22,836 nucleotides of DNA from JALYRV01 sp036675475. Its GTDB lineage: Bacteria > Acidobacteriota > Vicinamibacteria > Vicinamibacterales > SCN-69-37. The notes under the pieces are model-generated. The model was given only the letters and a program-made list of their open reading frames with translations. It did no database searches and was not told the DNA's origin. Within the stretch, counting starts at the first letter, position 1. Every line of letters begins with the position of its first letter. This document shows positions 1-6,598 of this stretch, one piece after another. The DNA lies in assembly GCA_036675475.1 (NCBI GenBank), contig JAKFEY010000086.1, forward strand, positions 1 through 22,836, given 5' to 3'. The position numbers and the translations under genes are program-made.

Positions 1-608
1 CGTCCCTCGAGCCGCCAGCCGCCGCGCACGACGTCGCCAATCGCAGCCGGATACAGGCGGTGCTCGATCTCGAGGATGCGCGCGGCCAGAGATTCCGCCG
101 TGTCCTCGGCGCGCACCTCGATCGCCTCCTGCCGCACGATCGGCCCGCCGTCCAGCGATTCATCCACGAGGTGCACCGTCGCGCCCGCGAGTTTCACGCC
201 ATGCTCCCAGGCCTGCCGCTGCGCGTCCACGCCCGGGAAGGCGGGCAGCAGCGACGGATGGATGTTGAGGATGCGGTCGCGGAACGCCTCGATGAACCCG
301 GCCGACAGCACGCGCATGAAACCGGCAAGGCACACGACGTCGACCGCACGCGCGCGCAGCGCATCGATCAGCTGCGCGTCGTACTGCTCACGCGTCTGGC
401 CGCGATGATCGAGCACGAGCGTCTCGACGCCGGCGTCCGCGGCGCGCGCGAGCCCCGCGGCGTCCGCACGATTGCTGATGACCACGGCAACCGTCGCCGC
501 CAGCCGCCCGGCCGCGACCGCGTCGAGAATCGACTGCAGGTTCGACCCGCGCCCGGAAATCAGAACGCCTAAATTCTTCCCGGTTGAATTTCCCCGGTTG
601 CCTGTCAT
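1..608 (-). CDS. purN: Phosphoribosylglycinamide formyltransferase PurN (3' end cut by window edge)
   Basis: PurN transfers a formyl group from N10-formyl-tetrahydrofolate to GAR, giving FGAR, the third step of cytoplasmic de novo purine synthesis. The frame reads from an ATG at 608-606 to the window edge, 202 complete codons, so only a short C-terminal piece is missing for a family of about 190-220 residues. The N-terminal nucleotide-binding loop GVLISGRGSN is at residues 14-23. The catalytic triad is visible as N115 and H117 in NIHPSLLP and D153 in DESLDGGP; the spacing (38 and 36 residues to the Asp) equals that of E. coli N106/H108/D144. The first 12 residues are poorly conserved, so the exact start is less sure. 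It is divergent from the RAYT remnant and separated from purM by an opposite-strand block. No clear promoter was seen for it. Confidence 0.95.
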   Translation of the reverse strand, partial: MTGNRGNSTGKNLGVLISGRGSNLQSILDAVAAGRLAATVAVVISNRADAAGLARAADAGVETLVLDHRGQTREQYDAQLIDALRARAVDVVCLAGFMRVLSAGFIEAFRDRILNIHPSLLPAFPGVDAQRQAWEHGVKLAGATVHLVDESLDGGPIVRQEAIEVRAEDTAESLAARILEIEHRLYPAAIGDVVRGGWRLEG

Positions 609-634
609 GCGTTTTGCACCAGCCACGCTATCCC

Positions 635-889
635 ATGTCTCGTAGACGGCGTATCGACGGACTCGTCTGCCATGTCTACAACCGGGCGGCGGCGAAGCTG
701 CCTCTGTTCAAGGCGGCCGATGATTACAGGAGTTTCCTGCACCTGCTGCTCCGCACGAAGCAGGAATGTCCCACCGTCAAGCTCCACGGATACTGCATCA
801 TGCCGAATCATTGGCATCTCATTATCTGCCCGGAGACCACGGCCGCGATGTCGCAGGAAGAATTTCGGGCGTATAGTTTTCTGTCATGA
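635..889 (+). pseudogene. Truncated REP-associated tyrosine transposase (RAYT, Y1_Tnp/HUH family) remnant
   Basis: This 84-residue frame opens with the typical RAYT start MSRRRRIDGLVCHVYNR and keeps the region up to the HUH metal-binding motif (MPNHWHLI). RAYTs are usually about 150-250 residues and carry their catalytic tyrosine after the HUH motif. Here recognisable similarity stops around PETTAAMSQ and the frame ends ten codons later, so the nucleophile and the C-terminal half are gone and the product should be inactive. The frame is open further upstream to an ATG at 584, but the family start is at 635. Its TGA (887-889) overlaps the ATG of the S9 peptidase (886-888). No good Shine-Dalgarno sequence precedes 635. 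I read it as a scar of a mobile or domesticated transposase at the junction between purN and the peptidase gene; expression as a small coupled peptide cannot be excluded. Confidence 0.85.
872..877 (+). promoter_or_regulatory. Possible -10 element (TATAGT) for the S9 peptidase gene
   Basis: TATAGT matches the TANNNT -10 consensus and ends 8 nt before the ATG at 886. A transcript from it would start within about two bases of the start codon, so the mRNA would be leaderless or nearly so. No Shine-Dalgarno sequence lies at the normal distance (the nearest AGGAAG, 855-860, is 25 nt upstream) and no good -35 box is seen. The element lies inside the RAYT remnant. Confidence 0.4.
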
Positions 890-2940
890 CGTCCCGCCTG
901 CTGACCCTCGCTCTCGTTTTTCTGACGCCGCTGGCCGCCTTCGGCCAGCAGCGGCGCGCGATCACGCTCGATGACACGTCGCGGATTGCCGCGGTCGGCG
1001 ATCCGCAGCGATCACCCGACGGCCGATGGGTGGCGTACACCCTCACGACCACCGACGCCGAGAAAGACAAGCGCAACACCGACATCTGGATGGTGAGCTG
1101 GGACGGGCGCGAGCAGCTGCAGCTCACCTCGTCGGCCGACAACGAGTCGTCGCCGCGCTGGAGCCCCGACGGCAAGTACCTCGCCTTCGTCGCGTCACGC
1201 GGCACCGACGACGAGAAGAAGCGCGGCGGCCAGATCTGGCTGCTCAATCGCGCGGGCGGCGAGGCGCAGCGTGTCAGCGACTTCAAGGGCGGCGTCTCCG
1301 ACATCGTCTGGTCGCCCGACAGCACCCGCATCGCGTTCGTCGCCAACGACGAGGACCCCGCCGACGAGCCCGAGAAACTCGAGGGCTGGAAGCGCAAGAC
1401 GCCGCCGCCCATCGTCATCGACCGCTATCACTTCAAGGAAGATCGGTCGGGGTATCTCAAGGCGCTGTACAGCCACCTCGCGGTCTTCGATCTGGCCACG
1501 AAGACGTCGACGGTGATCACCAGCGGGGGCACTGATGACACGAGCCCGTCATGGTCGCCCGATGGCACGTCGCTCGCGTTTCTCAGCAAGCGCGGGGCGA
1601 GCGATCCGGATCGCACCACCAATACCGACCTGTGGATCGTCGACGCCAAGGCCGGCGCCGCGCCTCGGCAGGTCACCAGGACGCCGTTTGCCGAAAGCGG
1701 GCGCCCGGCGTGGAGCCCCGACGGGCGGCGCCTGGCCGTGCTCGCCGGCGACAACGACACCAACTACGCGTACGACCTCGCCAAGCTCGTGATCGTCCCG
1801 TCGCATCCGCCGTCGGGGCCGGTCGTCAACCCCGAGATCCACATGGCCGCCCTGGATCGCGCGGTCGGGAATCTCGCGTGGTCGCACGACGGCCAGACCA
1901 TCGCGTTTCTGCTCGAAGACGATCGCACCACGCACGTGGCGACCGTACCGGCCGAAGATCCGCGCGCGACGCCGGCGCGCCTCACGAGCGGACGCATGTC
2001 GATCCGCGGCTTGAGCACCGGCCGCGACGGGCACTTCGCCGTGCTCGCCACATCTCCGACGAAACTGCCGGAAGTCTTCGCGCTCGAGAACGGCACGCTG
2101 CGCCAGCTCACGTCTCACAATGCGGCGCTGCTCGGGGAGCTGCAGCTCGCCACGACGGAGGACTTCGCGTCGACGAGCAAGGACGGCACGCGCGTGCACG
2201 GCCTCATCGTCAAGCCCGCCGGCTACAAACCGGGCACGAAGTACCCGACGCTGCTCATCATTCACGGAGGCCCGAACGGGCAGGACGAGCACGCGTTCTC
2301 ATTCGATCGCGAGTTCCTCGCGGCCAACGGCTACGTCGTGCTCGCCATCAACTATCGCGGCAGCTCGGGCCGCGGCAACGCGTGGCAGAAAGCCATCCAT
2401 GCCGACTGGGGCCACCTCGAGGTGATGGATCTGCTCGGCGCCGTCGACGAGGCGGTCAAGCAGGGCATCGCCGATCCCAACCGCCTCGGCATCGGCGGCT
2501 GGAGCTACGGCGGCATCTCGACCAACTACACCATCGCCACCGACACACGGTTCAAGGCCGCCGTCAGCGGCGCCGGCAGCTCGATGCAGCTGTCGCTCTA
2601 CGGCGTGGATCAGTACATCATCCAGCTCGATAACGAGGTCGGCCCGCCGTGGAAGAACCTCGAGCCGTGGCTGAAGATGTCCTACCCGTTCCTGCACGCG
2701 GACCGGATCAAGACGCCGACGCTGTTCATGAGCGGCGAGAAGGACTTCAACGTGCCGATCATCGGCAGCGAGCAGATGTATCAGGCGCTGCGCAGCCTCG
2801 GCGTCGACACGCAGTTCGTGATCTATCCCGGCCAGTATCACGGCCTGACGATCCCGAGCTACCAGCGCGATCGGCTGCAGCGCTACGTGAACTGGTTCGA
2901 CAAGTACCTGAAGCCGGCGGGCGGCACCGGCCAGCAGTAA
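886..2940 (+). CDS. Exported S9-family (prolyl oligopeptidase / acylaminoacyl-peptidase type) serine peptidase with PD40 propeller
   Basis: This 684-residue protein starts with a Sec-type signal peptide (about residues 1-20, hydrophobic LLTLALVFLTPLAAFG, no lipobox), so it should act in the periplasm or outside the cell. Residues from about 30 to 350 hold at least six PD40/WD40-like blades of the pattern WSPDGxxLAF, forming the propeller that gates the active site. The C-terminal alpha/beta hydrolase domain carries the full triad: Ser540 in GGWSYGG, Asp620 in GEKDFNVP and His652 in GQYHGL. Such enzymes cleave or trim oligopeptides; the exact specificity (dipeptidyl-peptidase, acylaminoacyl-peptidase or oligopeptidase) cannot be told here. 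The start overlaps the stop of the RAYT remnant (ATGA). It converges on purM with only 3 bp between stop codons. It has no obvious link to purine synthesis. Confidence 0.93.
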   Translation: MTSRLLTLALVFLTPLAAFGQQRRAITLDDTSRIAAVGDPQRSPDGRWVAYTLTTTDAEKDKRNTDIWMVSWDGREQLQLTSSADNESSPRWSPDGKYLAFVASRGTDDEKKRGGQIWLLNRAGGEAQRVSDFKGGVSDIVWSPDSTRIAFVANDEDPADEPEKLEGWKRKTPPPIVIDRYHFKEDRSGYLKALYSHLAVFDLATKTSTVITSGGTDDTSPSWSPDGTSLAFLSKRGASDPDRTTNTDLWIVDAKAGAAPRQVTRTPFAESGRPAWSPDGRRLAVLAGDNDTNYAYDLAKLVIVPSHPPSGPVVNPEIHMAALDRAVGNLAWSHDGQTIAFLLEDDRTTHVATVPAEDPRATPARLTSGRMSIRGLSTGRDGHFAVLATSPTKLPEVFALENGTLRQLTSHNAALLGELQLATTEDFASTSKDGTRVHGLIVKPAGYKPGTKYPTLLIIHGGPNGQDEHAFSFDREFLAANGYVVLAINYRGSSGRGNAWQKAIHADWGHLEVMDLLGAVDEAVKQGIADPNRLGIGGWSYGGISTNYTIATDTRFKAAVSGAGSSMQLSLYGVDQYIIQLDNEVGPPWKNLEPWLKMSYPFLHADRIKTPTLFMSGEKDFNVPIIGSEQMYQALRSLGVDTQFVIYPGQYHGLTIPSYQRDRLQRYVNWFDKYLKPAGGTGQQ

Positions 2941-2943
2941 CGG

Positions 2944-3969
2944 CTAGACGTACCTGACGCCGGCGGACCCGGCCTCGATGGCGCCGATGCGGAACGGCGC
3001 CTCACCGGCAGCTTCGAGCGACGCCGTCACCGCGGCGGCGTCAGCTTCCGCGCACACGACGATGAGGCCGACGCCCATGTTGAAGGCGCGGCGCATGTCC
3101 TCGTCTGGCACGCCGCCGGCTTCCTGCAGCCACTGGAACGGCTGCGGCACCGTCCAGGCGGCGCGATCCACGCGCGCCTGAAGGCCCTCGGGCAGCACGC
3201 GCGGCAGGTTCTCGGTGATGCCGCCGCCCGTGATGTGCGCCATGCCTTTGATCAGGCCGCCGCCGAGCAGCGGGCGGATCGCCGGCAGGTAGCTGCGGTG
3301 CGTTGCCAGCAGCACGTCAGCAACGGTGCGCGTATCGCCGGGCCACGGCTCGCCGGCGCCGAGCCCCGCCATCTCGAACACAATTTTCCGCGCCAGTGAG
3401 TAGCCGTTGGTGTGCAGGCCCGACGACGGCAGCGCCAGCAGCGCGTCGCCCTCGCTGATGCCGGCGCCGTCGATCAGCCGCGCGCGCGGCACCATCCCCA
3501 CGATGAAGCCGGCGACGTCGTACTCGCCGTCGGCGTAAAAGCCGGGCATCTCCGCCGTTTCGCCGCCAAGCAGCGCGCAGCCGTTGTCGCGGCAGGCGCC
3601 CGCGATGCCCTTGACGATCTGCTCGGCGACGTCGGGCGAGAGCCGGCCGGTGGCGAGGTAATCGAGGAAGAACAGCGGCTCGGCGCCCTGCACGAGGATG
3701 TCGTTGACGCAGTGATTGACGAGGTCGGCGCCAATCGTGTCGTGCACGCCGGCCATGAACGCCACTTTCAGCTTGGTCCCCACGCCGTCGGCGCTGGCGA
3801 CGAGCACGGGCGCGTCGACGCCGGCCGGCACGGCGAAGAGGCCGCCGAACGATCCGAGGCCGCCCAGCACGCCGGGCGTGTGCGTGGATTGCGCGAGCGA
3901 CTTGATGCGCCGCACCACTTCATTGCCGGCATCGATGTCGACGCCGGCCTGGCGGTAGTTGACGGCCAC
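2944..3969 (-). CDS. purM: Phosphoribosylformylglycinamidine cyclo-ligase (AIR synthetase) PurM
   Basis: PurM closes the imidazole ring, converting FGAM and ATP to AIR in the cytoplasm. The 341-residue protein has normal family length and the expected motifs: YRQAGVDID at 5-13, GGLGSFGG at 36-43, SADGVGTKLK at 59-68, DLVNHCVNDI at 82-91, GAEPLFFLDYLATG at 95-108, GGETAEMP at 135-142 and a later HITGGGITENLPR motif. The start is a GTG (3969-3967), chosen because a good GGAG Shine-Dalgarno (3981-3978) lies 8 nt upstream and the family N-terminus begins right after it. The HEAT-protein stop is 2 bp upstream, so the gene is the last member of the minus-strand operon. In many bacteria purN follows purM directly; here an opposite-strand peptidase and transposase remnant lie between them. 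Confidence 0.97.
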   Translation of the reverse strand: MAVNYRQAGVDIDAGNEVVRRIKSLAQSTHTPGVLGGLGSFGGLFAVPAGVDAPVLVASADGVGTKLKVAFMAGVHDTIGADLVNHCVNDILVQGAEPLFFLDYLATGRLSPDVAEQIVKGIAGACRDNGCALLGGETAEMPGFYADGEYDVAGFIVGMVPRARLIDGAGISEGDALLALPSSGLHTNGYSLARKIVFEMAGLGAGEPWPGDTRTVADVLLATHRSYLPAIRPLLGGGLIKGMAHITGGGITENLPRVLPEGLQARVDRAAWTVPQPFQWLQEAGGVPDEDMRRAFNMGVGLIVVCAEADAAAVTASLEAAGEAPFRIGAIEAGSAGVRYV

Positions 3970-3971
3970 GG

Positions 3972-5105
3972 TCAGAACTCCAGCTTCTTGATGATCGCTT
4001 CCGCGGCTTTTCTGACGGCGCTGCCGTCGGCGGCCTGCCAGTAGCGGCGCCGCACCGTGACGTAGAAGCGCTCCTCGTCGAGGTCCTCCTCGAGCATGTC
4101 GAACGACTCGCGAAGCAGGTCGCCGACCGCGTCGAGGTCAGGGCGCGTCGCGGCCCAGTCGAGAAACGCTGTCGTGTTGCGGATGCTGACCGTGCCAAGC
4201 GCCAGCGCGATGGCGGCGCGGGCGGGATCGCGCGACGGGAGGCCGGCGTCGACCAGCGCCGTAAGCGCGCTCGGCCGCCCTGCCACCGCGAGCGCGGCGA
4301 GGCCGTTGGCGGCGCTCCGCAGCAGCGGCTGGAAGTCGGGATTCTCGATGCCGAACTTCAGCGCGTCGACGAGGTAGCGCTCGTGCGCCTCACAGTTGAT
4401 GCCGAGCAGGCAGATGCCCGCGGCAATCGACGGCTGGCGCTCGCGCGGCGCCGTCCGCTGAATCGCCGCCAGCGTCGTCACGTACTTGCGATCCCCGATC
4501 TTGCCCAGTGCCAGCGCCGCATCGTCCTGCAGCGGGCCGTCGAGTTTGGCGACTTCGGCGATCTCGTCGACGGCATAGGCCGCCTTGTAGTCGCCGAGGG
4601 CCTCGATCACGATGCTGCGGAAGAAGTCCTGGCCGCGGACGACGAGCGCGGTCATGGCGGCCTGCGCCTCGGGCGTGCCGCTGGCCGCGAGCGTGCGCGT
4701 GAGCGCGGGGCGCACGAACTCCGACGCCTCGTTCTCGAGCGCGGCGAGCATCTTCGCGGACGCTTCGGGATTGGGCCGATGCTCGAACCAGCCGTACGCC
4801 ACGGCGCGCACGCGATCGTTCGGGTCGGCCAGCAGCTGCAGCATCAGGCCGTCGGCGCGCGGGTCGTTGAAGCCGGTGAGCAGCACGAGCGCGCGAAAGC
4901 GCGTGTAGCCGTCCTTATGATTGGTCGCCGCCTCGATGAGCGCGGGCACGGCCTGCGCCGGCGCGGCGCGGCGGATGACGCGCGACGCGTCGGAACGGAC
5001 GGAGAATTCAAGCGAGCCGAGCTTGTCGATGGCGGCGCCGAGATCCTGAACGGGCGCGGCGGTCTGCGACAACGCGGCAACCAGCAGCAGTGGCAGCAGG
5101 GTCAT
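3972..5105 (-). CDS. Predicted exported HEAT-repeat protein embedded in the purine operon
   Basis: I recognise the fold type but not a named family. The 377-residue product begins with a short hydrophobic stretch (MTLLPLLLVAALSQ, about residues 1-20) that looks like a signal peptide, although its n-region has no positive charge. The rest is alpha-helical with repeated HEAT/PBS-lyase-like units, for example SDASRVIRRAAPAQAVPALI, DPNDRVRAVAYGWFEH, DDAALALGKIGDRKYVTTL and SAANGLAALAVAGRPSAL. These fit a scaffold or protein-binding solenoid; no catalytic residues are evident. The ATG (5105-5103) overlaps the purF stop by 4 bp and the gene ends 2 bp before purM, so it is translated from the purine operon mRNA. 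A much longer open frame upstream of this ATG is only the out-of-frame shadow of purF. How an apparently exported solenoid relates to cytoplasmic purine synthesis is unknown. Confidence 0.85.
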   Translation of the reverse strand: MTLLPLLLVAALSQTAAPVQDLGAAIDKLGSLEFSVRSDASRVIRRAAPAQAVPALIEAATNHKDGYTRFRALVLLTGFNDPRADGLMLQLLADPNDRVRAVAYGWFEHRPNPEASAKMLAALENEASEFVRPALTRTLAASGTPEAQAAMTALVVRGQDFFRSIVIEALGDYKAAYAVDEIAEVAKLDGPLQDDAALALGKIGDRKYVTTLAAIQRTAPRERQPSIAAGICLLGINCEAHERYLVDALKFGIENPDFQPLLRSAANGLAALAVAGRPSALTALVDAGLPSRDPARAAIALALGTVSIRNTTAFLDWAATRPDLDAVGDLLRESFDMLEEDLDEERFYVTVRRRYWQAADGSAVRKAAEAIIKKLEF

Positions 5106-6598
5106 TTGGACAACTTCAGCGCGAGCTGCAGGTACGACGCCTCGTCCTGCGGGAACGCGACGGGATACTCCCCGGTATAGCACGACGTGCAGTACGAGCC
5201 GCGGCGCTCGCCCACCGATCCGAGCAGGCTCTCGAGGCTCAGATAGCCGAGGCTGTCGGCCTCGATGTATTTGCGAATCTCTTCGACGCTGTGCGTCGCG
5301 GCGATCAGCTCGGCGCGGCGCGGCGTGTCGACGCCGTAGAAGCAGGGAGAAATCGTCGGCGGGCAGCTGATCCGCATGTGCACTTCCTTCGCGCCGGCGG
5401 CCCGCACCATCTTCACGATCTTCCGGCTCGTCGTGCCGCGCACGATCGAGTCGTCGACGAGCACGACGCGCTTGCCCTCGAGGATGCTCTTGACCGGATT
5501 GAGCTTCACCTTGACGTTGAAGTGGCGGATCGACTGCTGCGGCTGAATGAACGTGCGGCCCACGTAGTGATTGCGGATGAGCCCCATGCGCAGCGGGATG
5601 TGCGACGCCTCGGCAAAGCCGGTGGCGGCGCAGACGCCCGAGTCGGGCACGGGGACGATCACGTCGGCTTCGACCGGCTGATCCTTCGCGAGCCGACGGC
5701 CCTGTTCGGTGCGCACTTCGTTGACGCTCTGGCCGAAGACGTAGCTGTCGGGCCGCGCGAAGTACACGTGCTCGAAGATGCAGTGCGAGGCCGGAGCCGG
5801 CGCGAAGGGGCGGTAGGAGCGCAGGCCGTTGGGACCCGCGACGATCATCTCGCCCGGCTCGACGTCGCGCAGATAGGTCGCGCCGATCAGGTCGAGCGCG
5901 CAGGTTTCCGAGCACGCGATGTACGAGTCGCCGAGCGCGCCGATCGCGAGCGGCCGGAAGCCGTGCGGGTCGCGCACCGCAATCATGCGGTCTTTCGTCA
6001 GCATGGTGAGCGAGAAGGCGCCGCGCACCTGCGCAAGCGATTCGATCAGGGCCTGCTCCACCGTCTCGGCCTTCGACCGGGCGTACAGGTGCAGCAGCAC
6101 CTCGGTGTCGCTCGTGGTCTGGAAGATGGAGCCCTGCTTGACGAGGTGATCGCGCAGCTCCTGGGCGTTCACCAGATTGCCGTTGTGGCACACCGCGATC
6201 TCGCCGTGCGCGCAGTCGATGAGAATGGGCTGCGCGTTCTTGAGGCCCGACTCGCCCGCGGTGGAATAGCGCACGTGGCCGACGGCCGAGGTGCCGGCCA
6301 GGCGCACCAGGTCGGACTCCTTCACGTCGTTGACGTAGCCCATCGCTTTGTGCAGCTGCAGGCGCGCGCCGTCGCTCGAGGCGATGCCCACGCTCTCCTG
6401 TCCGCGATGCTGCAGCGCGTAGAGACCGAGATAGGTGAGGTTCGCCGCCTCCGGGTGGGCATAAATCCCGAAGACCCCGCACTCGTCTTTAAATTTGTCG
6501 GCGGGGACCCCTGCACCCCGCCTGGCTCGTCGCTCCGCGGGGGCCCCAACGCCCCGCTCCCGCTCCTCGCGCCCCGCGCGTCGCCCGTGCTCGTTCAT
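5102..6598 (-). CDS. purF: Amidophosphoribosyltransferase PurF (Fe-S type with a long propeptide)
   Basis: PurF makes 5-phosphoribosylamine from PRPP and glutamine, the committed step of purine synthesis. The product is 498 residues from the ATG at 6598, which overlaps the purL stop (ATGA). The class II amidotransferase nucleophile is Cys40 in DECGVFG, so residues 1-39 must be removed to expose it. PRPP is bound by VDDSIVRGTT (381-390). Cys273 (SHCIFEH), Cys419 (SPCFYG), Cys470 and Cys473 (YCTSCY) match the four 4Fe-4S ligands of the Bacillus-type enzyme at nearly the same distances from the mature N-terminus. The leader is odd: 39 residues with nine arginines, against 11 in B. subtilis. No other start codon lies between 6598 and Cys40. 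The frame is open even further upstream, but that overlaps purL coding and is a shadow. Confidence 0.96.
   Translation of the reverse strand: MNEHGRRAGREERERGVGAPAERRARRGAGVPADKFKDECGVFGIYAHPEAANLTYLGLYALQHRGQESVGIASSDGARLQLHKAMGYVNDVKESDLVRLAGTSAVGHVRYSTAGESGLKNAQPILIDCAHGEIAVCHNGNLVNAQELRDHLVKQGSIFQTTSDTEVLLHLYARSKAETVEQALIESLAQVRGAFSLTMLTKDRMIAVRDPHGFRPLAIGALGDSYIACSETCALDLIGATYLRDVEPGEMIVAGPNGLRSYRPFAPAPASHCIFEHVYFARPDSYVFGQSVNEVRTEQGRRLAKDQPVEADVIVPVPDSGVCAATGFAEASHIPLRMGLIRNHYVGRTFIQPQQSIRHFNVKVKLNPVKSILEGKRVVLVDDSIVRGTTSRKIVKMVRAAGAKEVHMRISCPPTISPCFYGVDTPRRAELIAATHSVEEIRKYIEADSLGYLSLESLLGSVGERRGSYCTSCYTGEYPVAFPQDEASYLQLALKLSK

Noticed and set aside
60..572. Plus-strand open frame at the left edge
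   Set aside because: It is antisense to purN, whose catalytic residues and spacing are clear on the minus strand.
635..889. RAYT frame as an intact small transposase
   Set aside because: The HUH motif is present, but the catalytic tyrosine and the C-terminal half are missing.
3972..6482. An 836-codon minus-strand open frame spanning the HEAT gene and most of purF
   Set aside because: Only its 3' part (from 5105) has coherent protein features; the upstream part is an arginine-rich out-of-frame reading of purF, as happens in GC-rich DNA.
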